Shown here: positions 1-8,297 of the stretch, in pieces | Layout of the letters: each line of letters starts with the position of its first letter | Numbering within the stretch: position 1 is the first letter of the stretch | Assembly (NCBI RefSeq): GCF_900156305.1 | Contig: NZ_FTPL01000001.1 | Coordinates: 310,001-374,000, forward strand | Length of the DNA: 64,000 bases | Direction of reading: 5' to 3' | Origin: Edaphobacillus lindanitolerans | Lineage (GTDB): Bacteria; Bacillota; Bacilli; Bacillales_A; Planococcaceae | The notes under the pieces: generated by a model | What the model saw: only the letters and a program-made list of their open reading frames with translations | What the model was told of the DNA's origin: nothing | Database searches by the model: none | Translations under genes and position numbers: made by a program

Positions 1-549
1 GTCAAACGTTTCGGTCGCCCAGCCGGTTTCCAGAAGCGCCTGGGCTGTGTGCACTTTTGACTCTGTCAGCATGCGGAGCGCCCCTGCATGGTTCCCCGTC
101 TTCACGAACAGGTGGGAGGCCCCTCCCCAACCGGTCGTAATGGCGAGCGTCCCTTGTATGTAACCGCAACGGGCGGTATTCCGCACAAGCCGGTAATCAC
201 AGGCCGTTGCGATTTCGCAGCCGCCGCCCACCGCGTGTCCGTTGACGAGCGCGATGACCGGCATCGGAAGCCGGCTCATCCGCAAGAGGATATCCGCCAT
301 CTTGCCGAGCATCGGTGCCGCTTCCTCTGCCGTCTTCAGCAGATGGAATTCCGACAGATCCCCTCCGGAGCAGAAAGCGGCGTCCCCCGCACCCGTCACG
401 GCAAAGAACCGGAGCGTCCCGTCGCTTGCCGCAAGATCGACGGCTGCAGACAACGCTTCCATTAATTCATCGTTAACCGCATTCCGCTTTTCCTGCCGGT
501 CGATCGTAAATACCGCTCCGCCCCCCACATGTTCAACATGATGCACCAT
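1..549 (-). CDS. Enoyl-CoA hydratase/isomerase family protein (partial, C-terminus outside window)
   Basis: The minus-strand frame is open from an ATG at 549 to the window edge, giving 183 residues of the N-terminal part. It reads MVHHVEHVGGGAVFTIDRQE and continues with the crotonase signatures: a CSGGDLSEF oxyanion-hole segment, and GHAVGGGCEIATACDYR. These support a crotonase-fold enzyme acting on acyl-CoA; the substrate cannot be told. An AAGGGGG Shine-Dalgarno lies about 8 nt before the start. It follows rpmF in the same direction, but a hairpin between them suggests a separate transcript or reduced read-through. Confidence 0.88.
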   Translation of the reverse strand, partial: MVHHVEHVGGGAVFTIDRQEKRNAVNDELMEALSAAVDLAASDGTLRFFAVTGAGDAAFCSGGDLSEFHLLKTAEEAAPMLGKMADILLRMSRLPMPVIALVNGHAVGGGCEIATACDYRLVRNTARCGYIQGTLAITTGWGGASHLFVKTGNHAGALRMLTESKVHTAQALLETGWATETFD

Positions 550-585
550 CCCTGCAATCCCCCTTCTGTTTTCTTCTGAAAAACG

Positions 586-624
586 GAAAAAGGCAACCTC
601 GGCCTCATGGGCCCGGTCGCCTTT
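586..624 (-). terminator. Probable terminator after rpmF
   Basis: On the minus strand AAAGGCGACC pairs with GGTTGCCTTT (one G-T pair) and is followed by a T-rich stretch. It lies between the rpmF stop and the enoyl-CoA hydratase start. Confidence 0.6.
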
Positions 625-636
625 GCAGCGTCGGAA

Positions 637-810
637 TTATTCGCCGACGACTTGTTTCCCTTTGTAATGTCCGCATTCTTTGCAAACACGGTGAGCGAGT
701 TTCGGTTCACCGCAGTTATCGCAAGCAACCATGCCTGGCACCTGGAGCTTGAAGTGAGTGCGGCGTTGGCGCTTGGCCGTTTTGGATGTTCTTCTTTTCG
801 GTACTGCCAT
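637..810 (-). CDS. rpmF: 50S ribosomal protein L32
   Basis: A 57-residue protein starting [20 protein letters not shown], the typical L32 N-terminus, followed by two Cys pairs (CDNC and CKEC) that form the zinc ribbon of the C+ form of L32. The ATG at 810 is chosen over an in-frame start three codons upstream because AAGGAGGTG sits 8 nt before it. It lies 21 nt downstream of the DUF177 gene, the usual ylbN-rpmF pair in Bacillales, and is presumably co-transcribed from the strong promoter at 1400-1428. Confidence 0.97.
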   Translation of the reverse strand: MAVPKRRTSKTAKRQRRTHFKLQVPGMVACDNCGEPKLAHRVCKECGHYKGKQVVGE

Positions 811-831
811 GCGGGGCACCTCCTTACGGTT

Positions 832-1371
832 CTATTCGTCTTCCGATTCATCTTCGGACCGGCCGAGTAAATCTGCCAGCCCTGCGAGTCTCGGATCAAC
901 TTTCGGTTTTTCTTCTTCACGCTTGGCGGTGAATTCCTCTTCGGAAGAGAAGGCCCAGCCTTTCCCTTCCATCGGTTTGGCCGCCTCATCAGAAAGGATC
1001 TGAATCGGTACTTCCAGCAGGACGAGTTCCTCAAAGACAGGTGTCGGATCGACGACTTCCCCGGTCACTTCATGGACCGAGTCGTCATCGGACGCCACGT
1101 AGCCTTCCCAGACAAACTGCTCGTCCGTCTCGATCTCGAACGGGAAGTCGATGTCTTCCCAGGTTCTGGACTCGGGAAGCGTCATCGTCCCTTCGAGCCG
1201 GAATCGGCAAGTCATGCTGCCGGAGCCGACTGAACAGGAACCCGTCACCCTGACCGGGGAGATCCCGCGGATTTCAGGGTTCCGCTCTTTGACCGCAGAC
1301 AGATCGGCTGTACCGTCTATCTGCATCCCACCCTGCCGGTGTTTCAGCAATTGCCGGATGGTCCATTTCAT
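832..1371 (-). CDS. ylbN: DUF177/YceD family protein YlbN
   Basis: A 179-residue protein (MKWTIRQLLKHRQGGMQIDG) with the acidic middle and C-terminal pattern of the YceD/DUF177 family, which is almost always encoded directly upstream of rpmF. In plants and some bacteria the family has been linked to 23S rRNA accumulation; its role in Bacillales is not settled. No Cys pairs are present. A GAGGTG ribosome-binding site precedes the ATG. Its own consensus promoter lies about 30-55 bp upstream, so ylbN-rpmF form one transcription unit. Confidence 0.9.
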   Translation of the reverse strand: MKWTIRQLLKHRQGGMQIDGTADLSAVKERNPEIRGISPVRVTGSCSVGSGSMTCRFRLEGTMTLPESRTWEDIDFPFEIETDEQFVWEGYVASDDDSVHEVTGEVVDPTPVFEELVLLEVPIQILSDEAAKPMEGKGWAFSSEEEFTAKREEEKPKVDPRLAGLADLLGRSEDESEDE

Positions 1372-1399
1372 CAGGAATCACCTCAAGACAACAAAGTAG

Positions 1400-1428
1400 A
1401 TTATATAATGCCCAAAATACGATGTCAA
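1400..1428 (-). promoter_or_regulatory. Consensus SigA promoter for ylbN-rpmF
   Basis: On the minus strand TTGACA (1423-1428) is separated by exactly 17 bp from TATAAT (1400-1405), a perfect match to the SigA consensus. The ylbN start codon lies about 29 nt downstream of the -10 box. This fits high expression of a ribosomal-protein operon. Confidence 0.9.
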
Positions 1429-1521
1429 GATATTTTCTTGTCACCCGCCGGCAACGGCCGCTGGGTTTTTCCCGTACTGAACGCTATAATACGTCTATAT
1501 TGTATCAAAGGAGTGGGGCAC

Positions 1522-2730
1522 ATGAAAGCTGCAGGCGTCGTGGTCGAATATAATCCTCTTCACAACGGCCATGTCCACCATCTGCGGGAGACCCGGAAGG
1601 CAACCGGAGCCGATGTCATCATCGCCGCCATGAGCGGGAATTTCCTGCAGCGGGGGGAACCCGCCTTTCTCGGCAAGTGGGAACGGGCGGAATTGGCGCT
1701 TCGATCAGGCGCCGATCTCGTCTTTGAACTGCCGTACCGGTTCGCTACGGCCCAGGCGTCCGAGTTTGCGGAAGGGGCCGTTACCATTTTATCGGCTGCC
1801 GGCTGCAGCTCGTTCTGTTTTGGATCCGAAGACGGGGACATCCTCGCCTTTGAACAGGCAGCGGACCTGATCGGAAAGCACCGGGACCGCTACGAATCGG
1901 ACGTCCGGCGCCTTGTCCGCACCGGCATGAGCTATCCGGCTGCGCTCAGCGGGGCCTATTCCGCACTGCCGCAGCCGGACGGGGTGCCTGCCGCCGACCT
2001 GACTCGGCCGAACAACATTCTCGGCTATCATTACCTCCGGGCTTCCCGCGAGCTCGGGACCGGCATGAAGGCATATACGATCGGGCGCAGCGGTTCGGGA
2101 CATCATGATCTCGCGCCGGATGCAGGAACGGGGATCATGAGCGCGACGGGCATCCGGCGTGTTGTCCTTTCCGCCGGCACGATGGACGGCATCACCGGGG
2201 CCGTCCCGCCCGCGACGGCAGCCGCCCTGCAGAGATGGCGCGAAGCCGGCAGGCCGTTCGGCAGCTGGGATGAATTCTGGCCGCTCCTCCGCTATTCGAT
2301 CATCCGGGAAGGCTCCGGAAAACTTGCGCGCATCGCCGAGATGTCGGAAGGATTCGAGAACAGGATCTTCGGCGCGGCCGCAGAAGCTGCCTCGTTCCCC
2401 GGCTTCATGGAGCGGCTGAAGACGAAACGGTACACATGGACCCGCATCCAGCGCCTCCTCACCCATATCCTCTGCGGCATGGAATGGGAGGACTACCGTT
2501 CGCTCCGGAGTCCCCGCTATCTCCGCCTGCTCGGGATGACACCGGACGGCCGGCAGTATCTCAATGAAAACAAGAAAACGCTCGGCCTGCCGCTTGTCAC
2601 AAGGGCGGCGGCATCGGATGATCCGATGCTCAGGGCAGACATCCGGGCCGCCGATATTTATTGGCTCGGCATCGGCGGCCGCGGGCCGGGCAGCGATTAC
2701 CGGACGCCGCCGATCCTCATCGGGGATTGA
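1522..2730 (+). CDS. tmcAL: tRNA(Met) cytidine acetate ligase TmcAL (YlbM)
   Basis: 402 residues from the ATG at 1522, which follows AAAGGAG by 8 nt. The N-terminus MKAAGVVVEYNPLHNGH carries the nucleotidyltransferase HxGH motif (residues 14-17), with GNFLQRGEPA and a GSE-D segment further on. This is the TmcAL family, which uses acetate and ATP to form N4-acetylcytidine at the wobble position of elongator tRNA-Met. A -10-like TATAAT lies at 1485-1490 without a clear -35. The gene is convergent with ylbL, leaving 8 bp between the stops and no obvious terminator. Confidence 0.93.
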   Translation: MKAAGVVVEYNPLHNGHVHHLRETRKATGADVIIAAMSGNFLQRGEPAFLGKWERAELALRSGADLVFELPYRFATAQASEFAEGAVTILSAAGCSSFCFGSEDGDILAFEQAADLIGKHRDRYESDVRRLVRTGMSYPAALSGAYSALPQPDGVPAADLTRPNNILGYHYLRASRELGTGMKAYTIGRSGSGHHDLAPDAGTGIMSATGIRRVVLSAGTMDGITGAVPPATAAALQRWREAGRPFGSWDEFWPLLRYSIIREGSGKLARIAEMSEGFENRIFGAAAEAASFPGFMERLKTKRYTWTRIQRLLTHILCGMEWEDYRSLRSPRYLRLLGMTPDGRQYLNENKKTLGLPLVTRAAASDDPMLRADIRAADIYWLGIGGRGPGSDYRTPPILIGD

Positions 2731-2738
2731 GCCGCCGT

Positions 2739-3788
2739 CTATTTCTTTTGCTTCAGCTCGCGCAAGTATTCCAGTGCATCATCCACCGTCTTGACCGGCA
2801 CGACTTTCATGTCCGTGCCGATTTTTTTTGCCGTTTCGGCCGCTTCCTCATAGTTTGACCGGATGCCCGGGCTGACTTTCCTCATCGCATCGGTGATTTC
2901 GTCATCCGGGGCAAAGAACACCTCGATCCCGTCCCTGTCCGCGGCCATGATCTTGAAATCAATGCCGCCGATCCGGCCGACCGTCCCGTCTTCGTTCATT
3001 TCACCCGTGCCGCCGACTTGGTAACCCTTCGTCAGATCCTCATCAAGCAGGCGGTCCATGATCTCAAGTGTGAACATGAGGCCTGCGGAAGGGCCGCCGA
3101 TATCTTCTGTATGGATTTCAACTTCAGGGTCCGTCTCGATTGATCTCTCCTCGGTAAATGAGATGCCGAGCCCGAGCCGGCCGTCCCCTCCGGGAATCGG
3201 GGCGAGGCCCACTTCTTCCTCGAGGCGCTCTCCGTCCCTCCGGACGGCAAGCCTTACTTTTTCGCCTTCCCCAAGCGACGAGAGCGAATCCGAAAACTCT
3301 TCGGCTGACCGGAGCGTCTCGCCGTCCAATCCCGTGATGATGTCGCCGGGTTCCAGGATCCCGGACGCCGCCGCCTTTTCAAGGACCCTCATGACCAGGA
3401 CCCCTTCAAATGCAACATCCACCGGTTTCTGCGCTTTTTGATATGCGACAAGGATGGCGTTGAACTGTGAGTCACCCATCATCTTTTTCTGCCGGACTTC
3501 ATATTCCTGTTCGGTTTCCCCGTCCTGCCTCACCTGGCCAGCCTTCATGATTTTCCGGCTGTCCATGAAATTGGCGAACACATAGGTAAGGGGTGTGGCC
3601 TTGGACAGGGCGATGGTCATCAGGCTCATCGTCCCCTTGTCGTCCTCGTCACCGCCCTGGACCGTCACGAGCGGTGTGAGATCGTAGGCGCCTCCCGGCT
3701 TGGAGATATACATATCCATCGGCATGAACGCCGCTGCTGCGATGAGCAGCACCGCAATGAGCGCGGCGGTTCCTTTTCCTCTCTTCAT
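2739..3788 (-). CDS. ylbL: PDZ/Lon-domain membrane serine protease (YlbL/SepM-like)
   Basis: 349 residues from the ATG at 3788, chosen because GGAGGT lies just upstream; a longer in-frame start has no such site. One N-terminal membrane segment (about residues 8-24) is followed by a PDZ domain (about 125-195) and a Lon-type S16 protease domain with catalytic Ser234 in GGPSAG and Lys279 in GGIDFK. The family cleaves extracytoplasmic substrates: SepM processes the competence pheromone in streptococci, and YlbL has been implicated in removing a division inhibitor in B. subtilis. The substrate here is unknown. It is in its conserved ylbJ-ylbM neighbourhood. Confidence 0.92.
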   Translation of the reverse strand: MKRGKGTAALIAVLLIAAAAFMPMDMYISKPGGAYDLTPLVTVQGGDEDDKGTMSLMTIALSKATPLTYVFANFMDSRKIMKAGQVRQDGETEQEYEVRQKKMMGDSQFNAILVAYQKAQKPVDVAFEGVLVMRVLEKAAASGILEPGDIITGLDGETLRSAEEFSDSLSSLGEGEKVRLAVRRDGERLEEEVGLAPIPGGDGRLGLGISFTEERSIETDPEVEIHTEDIGGPSAGLMFTLEIMDRLLDEDLTKGYQVGGTGEMNEDGTVGRIGGIDFKIMAADRDGIEVFFAPDDEITDAMRKVSPGIRSNYEEAAETAKKIGTDMKVVPVKTVDDALEYLRELKQKK

Positions 3789-3888
3789 CCAGCTACCTCC
3801 CAAAATAGCCTCCAACCGGCCGGCATATACATCTTAAGTGTAGCACCGGGAAACGATCCATACCAAATGAGGGAGCCGATTCAATCCG

Positions 3889-4776
3889 ATGCCCATGTTG
3901 AACACCGCCATGATCTGGTGCATGATCCTCCTGTTCCTCTTCCGGCCCGCACTTGCACGCGAAGGCGCAGAATTTGGCATCGAACTGTTTGCCGGCGCCC
4001 TTCTCCCGTATCTTCTTCCTTACCTGATCCTCACCCAATGGCTGCTCCGCCTTCCCGGCCGTGAGCCGAAAGGCCGGACGGGCACTTACTGGAAGACCTA
4101 TGTTCTCGGTGCATTCGGGGGCTTTCCGGTCGGCGCCGCGTCGGTCGCCCATCTCGTCAAGGACGGACGCCTGTCCAGATCGGAAGGAGGGTTCCTGACA
4201 GCCGTCTGCCATGCGCCGAGTTCCATGCTCCTTGTCGGGTTCGTCGGACATGAACTGTTCGGGGATGCGAAGGAAGGCTGGCTGCTCATGGGGGTCATCC
4301 ATAGCGTCAATCTCGTCCTCCTCGTCGCCGGCACGCTTTATTTCCGGTCACGCCCGGCAGGCAGGACGCCGGACCCGCCTGTCCATAAAGTCCGGGCTTC
4401 TCCGCTGACGGCCAGCCTGAAGGAGAGTTCCCAGACGATCGTCCTGGTGGCGACGTCGGTCATCTTCTTCTCGGCAGTCGGGACCGTGGCGGCGGAACTT
4501 CTCTCGTCCATCACCGGGATGGGCAGCACGGGCGCAGGCCTGGCGGTCTACCCCGTGTTTGAGATGACGGCGGGGCTCCGGATGGCTGCGGATGCGCTGG
4601 CCGGCCTTCCGGCACACGGGGCAGTCACGGCTCTGATCCTTTCGATGAACGGGCTTAGCATACACCTGCAGGTGGCAGTCATCGCCAGGGGAGCCGGCAT
4701 CGGATTGCGGCCGTATGTCGCAGCACGGCTCATCCATGTGGTCGCCGTGCCTCTCCTCTTTGTACTGGTCGCTTGA
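3889..4776 (+). CDS. YlbJ-like nucleoside-recognition membrane protein, short form
   Basis: 295 residues, very hydrophobic, with about seven membrane segments. It carries the YlbJ-type motif GAFGGFPVGAASV (near residue 73) and the following HAPSSMLLVGFVGHELFG segment. YlbJ of spore formers is a sporulation membrane protein of about 400 residues, so this copy is roughly a quarter shorter. It sits at the ylbJ position, between coaD and ylbL, but on the strand opposite to both. The ATG at 3889 has only a weak GAGGGAG about 14 nt upstream, so an ATG two codons later is equally possible. Confidence 0.7.
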   Translation: MPMLNTAMIWCMILLFLFRPALAREGAEFGIELFAGALLPYLLPYLILTQWLLRLPGREPKGRTGTYWKTYVLGAFGGFPVGAASVAHLVKDGRLSRSEGGFLTAVCHAPSSMLLVGFVGHELFGDAKEGWLLMGVIHSVNLVLLVAGTLYFRSRPAGRTPDPPVHKVRASPLTASLKESSQTIVLVATSVIFFSAVGTVAAELLSSITGMGSTGAGLAVYPVFEMTAGLRMAADALAGLPAHGAVTALILSMNGLSIHLQVAVIARGAGIGLRPYVAARLIHVVAVPLLFVLVA

Positions 4777-4845
4777 ACCGGTCCGTCCACAGTTTCATTT
4801 CCGGCCGGCACCGGCCCGCCGGAGAAGCTCAATGACCTCCCGAAA

Positions 4846-4894
4846 AAAAGGCAGAAGTCCGGGGCCTGTAAGGTACCCGGTCCATCTGCCTTTT
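4846..4894. terminator. Bidirectional terminator between ylbJ-like gene and coaD
   Basis: AAAAGGCAGA (4846-4855) pairs perfectly with TCTGCCTTTT (4885-4894), with further GC pairing inside. T runs exist on both strands, so it can serve both convergent genes. Confidence 0.8.
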
Positions 4895-4915
4895 CAGTAT
4901 GCCCGAATGTGTGGT

Positions 4916-5987
<1,072 letters not shown>

Positions 5988-6061
5988 CGTGCTCACACTC
6001 CTTCCCCTGATTCCCCGCCCTGTGGTAGGATGGGCAAGAGAAAGGGGTTGCATTTATTTTC

Positions 6062-6475
6062 ATGGATACCCAACGCTTTATCGAACTCGGCGAAGGGTTC
6101 GGCGATGTTTTCGAACTGTGCGAACTCATCCGGACGAACCGCAGCCGGATCTGCCGGGCATTCATCCTGGAGAAGGATGCCGCGGAAGAAGCCGTTTCGC
6201 TGGCGGTCGCCCTGTTCCCTGCCGGCGGCGGCCATTTCATGCCGGTCTACATCTGCCGGGAAGGGATCAGGGCGGGGAGCGCACGGCAGCGCATGTTCAC
6301 AGACGCCCTTGACGAGGCCGGCGCCGGTCCGGTCACGCTCAAGGTCCGTCCGTCGTCCGTGTTCGGAAGCCCGGAAGAGTATTACCGCCATCTGACCGGA
6401 GTCCTCCGTGCCAACCGGCTTCTTCCCGCACCGGAACTGATGCTCCGGGCCCGGCGTCAGATGCCGCCTTTGTAA
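6062..6475 (+). CDS. Conserved hypothetical protein next to ylbG/rsmD
   Basis: A 137-residue soluble protein beginning [20 protein letters not shown], with a PVYICREGI segment in the middle. AAAGGGG lies upstream of the ATG. I recall similar small proteins at this place in other Bacillales, sometimes listed as DUF7147 or misnamed methylthioribose kinase, but I cannot confirm the family here. There is no signal peptide, membrane segment or recognisable catalytic motif. It is divergent from rsmD and its last 19 bp overlap the 3' end of the convergent ylbG. Confidence 0.7.
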   Translation: MDTQRFIELGEGFGDVFELCELIRTNRSRICRAFILEKDAAEEAVSLAVALFPAGGGHFMPVYICREGIRAGSARQRMFTDALDEAGAGPVTLKVRPSSVFGSPEEYYRHLTGVLRANRLLPAPELMLRARRQMPPL

Positions 6476-6729
6476 TCGTATTCCTTCGCCTTGTCAGGTT
6501 TGGCATTCTCATATTCCGTCTTGATGAACGGCTTCATCGAGAGGGAGACGGACTTGACGTAGGGAAGCTTCTCCAGCTTGGCGGCCGTCCGGTCCGCGTC
6601 TTCCATGTTGCAGTAGAGCACGGCGTACTTCATCCGCTTGGAGATGTATTGGATATGCCCATATTTCCTCAGCGACTTTGCCTGCTTCAGATGAGACAGA
6701 TAGACGATGATACCGCGCCGATCAATCAT
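6457..6729 (-). CDS. ylbG: YlbG family protein (DUF2129)
   Basis: 90 residues ([20 protein letters not shown]) with the YlbG pattern [21 protein letters not shown] and a C-terminal [18 protein letters not shown] segment. The family is a small ferredoxin-like-fold protein of unknown function, confined to Firmicutes and found between ylbF and rsmD. The 3' end overlaps the convergent 137-residue gene by 19 bp. Confidence 0.9.
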   Translation of the reverse strand: MIDRRGIIVYLSHLKQAKSLRKYGHIQYISKRMKYAVLYCNMEDADRTAAKLEKLPYVKSVSLSMKPFIKTEYENAKPDKAKEYDYKGGI

Positions 6730-6794
6730 TGAAATCCCTCATTTCCTACCATACAGAATACCACACACCAGAAAAATCGGGCAACCGGCTCCTG

Positions 6795-6823
6795 CTGACA
6801 CCGGAGCCCCGTTGTTTTATAAT
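6795..6823 (+). promoter_or_regulatory. SigA-like promoter for the GDPD gene
   Basis: CTGACA (6795-6800), 17 bp, TATAAT (6818-6823): five of six matches in the -35 box and a perfect -10. The start codon is 29 nt further on. Confidence 0.75.
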
Positions 6824-6852
6824 TCGTGTAACCGGATACAAGGGAGGCCACC

Positions 6853-7773
6853 ATGGATAAGAAAAAGAAAGTTGCCTTGACCGTAGCAGCAGCCGGAGCG
6901 GCAGCCTGGGCCGGCTCCAGACTCATCGCCAGGCCGCAGACCAGAAATCTGCTGCCTGCACTCGATTATGACCGGCCGATCGTGCTTGCCCACCGGGGCG
7001 GCGCCGGCCTGGCACCCGAAAATACGATGACCGCCTTCAGGACATCGGCAGAGCTGGGCGTCCACGGGTTTGAGGTCGATGTATACCTGACGAAAGACGA
7101 GGAGATCATCATCTTCCATGACGGAGACCTCAGCCGGACGACGGACCTCCGGGGGAAGCCGGGCGACTACACGCTAGCGGAACTCCGGAAAGCGGACTTC
7201 GGACACCAGTTTTCCATCAGCGACGGGACCTATCCATTCAGGGGGCGATGCGGCGGTGCCGTCACACTCAAGGAATTGCTGGATGAATTCCCGCATATGC
7301 TAGTTAATATTGACATGAAGGATGCCCCGGATACGTATGAAGGCGGGATTGTGCCTTCAAAGTTATGGAAAGTGATCGACGAATCCGGTGCACACAGCCG
7401 GGTCGTCGTGACGAGTTTCTTCGACAGCCAGATCGACCGATTTAATCTGTACGCACGGAACCAGGTCGCACTCGGGGCCGGGGAGCAGGAAGTCCGCCGG
7501 GCCTACCTTGCGTTTGCAAGCGGCTTCGGTCATCTGTATCAGCCCGGAGCCGATGTGGTCCAGATACCGGTCAGCTCAGGAGTATTCCCGCTTGATCTCG
7601 GTCCGTTCATCCGGTTCCTCGGCCGGCGCAACATTCCCGTGCATTACTGGACGATCAACGACCGGACGGAAATGACCCGCCTTATCCGTGCAGGAGCGAA
7701 GGGCATCATCACCGACCGGCCGGACATCGCCATCGAAGCCGTCTCTGCCGAATTTCCCGACGGAGAAATATAA
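6853..7773 (+). CDS. Glycerophosphodiester phosphodiesterase (membrane-anchored or exported)
   Basis: 306 residues. A Lys-rich start (MDKKKKVALTVAAAGAAAWAG) and hydrophobic stretch suggest an N-terminal anchor or signal. The GDPD domain begins with VLAHRGG (His47), followed by FEVDVYLTKD (Glu74, Asp76), HDGDLSRTTD (His89) and a late VHYWTINDR segment, all typical of the TIM-barrel family. It hydrolyses glycerophosphodiesters to glycerol-3-phosphate and an alcohol. AGGGAGG lies 8 nt before the ATG. The gene is monocistronic, between its own promoter and a terminator that overlaps the stop codon. Confidence 0.92.
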   Translation: MDKKKKVALTVAAAGAAAWAGSRLIARPQTRNLLPALDYDRPIVLAHRGGAGLAPENTMTAFRTSAELGVHGFEVDVYLTKDEEIIIFHDGDLSRTTDLRGKPGDYTLAELRKADFGHQFSISDGTYPFRGRCGGAVTLKELLDEFPHMLVNIDMKDAPDTYEGGIVPSKLWKVIDESGAHSRVVVTSFFDSQIDRFNLYARNQVALGAGEQEVRRAYLAFASGFGHLYQPGADVVQIPVSSGVFPLDLGPFIRFLGRRNIPVHYWTINDRTEMTRLIRAGAKGIITDRPDIAIEAVSAEFPDGEI

Positions 7774-7815
7774 AACAGGCCAGCCCCTGGTTTCGCAGCC
7801 GGGCTGGCCTGTTTT
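7772..7815. terminator. Strong terminator after GDPD gene, shared with ylbF
   Basis: AAAACAGGCCAGCCC (7772-7786) pairs perfectly with GGGCTGGCCTGTTTT (7801-7815). The stem begins inside the GDPD stop codon. It can act on both strands, for GDPD and for the convergent murE-like/ylbF unit. Confidence 0.9.
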
Positions 7816-7844
7816 GATGGCGTGCACTATTCAAGTTCCCTTCG

Positions 7845-8297
7845 TCAGGCACTGCAGGAACAGGCACCGCCTGATCCGCACCCGCCGCCGCAGGATGAAT
7901 CCTTGGAGAAGAACGGATTGCTGACCGGCACCTTCACGGATTCGGAAACGGTCTTCCCGACAATGAGGCTTACCTCATCCAGGAGGTCCTGCAGGTCATT
8001 CTCCGCCACTTTGAGAGAGGCGATCTTGTCATTCAGGTCCAGTTCCCGTTTCTTCACGCGGATCTGCTTCATCACCGTGGAATAATCCGGGTGATAGCGG
8101 CCGAACCGCTGGACTTCTTCATACCGTTCCTTCAGTCCGGTGAATTCACGGATTTCCTCCAGCAGCTGCGGATCTGTGTACACATCTTTATGGGCAAGCC
8201 GGTAGGCGGTCGCTTGTTCAGAAGAAGCGATCATCCGGCTGAGCAGTTCTGATTCATCGATGACGCGGAGCCATTCGTCGGTCATCATCATCGGCAT
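7845..8297 (-). CDS. ylbF: RicF/YlbF, subunit of the RicAFT RNase Y-specificity complex
   Basis: 150 residues of mostly helical YlbF/YmcA-type sequence, with a C-terminal Cys-rich tail carrying Cys136, Cys140, Cys146 and Cys148. In B. subtilis RicA, RicF and RicT form a complex with two [4Fe-4S] clusters that directs RNase Y maturation and influences competence, biofilm and sporulation. The start at 8297 is decided by the TGATG overlap with the preceding ligase gene, which implies translational coupling. The other two subunits are not in this window. Confidence 0.9.
   Translation of the reverse strand: MPMMMTDEWLRVIDESELLSRMIASSEQATAYRLAHKDVYTDPQLLEEIREFTGLKERYEEVQRFGRYHPDYSTVMKQIRVKKRELDLNDKIASLKVAENDLQDLLDEVSLIVGKTVSESVKVPVSNPFFSKDSSCGGGCGSGGACSCSA

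Noticed and set aside
88-465. Plus-strand frame at the left edge
   Set aside because: Antisense to the enoyl-CoA hydratase family gene, whose crotonase motifs are clear.
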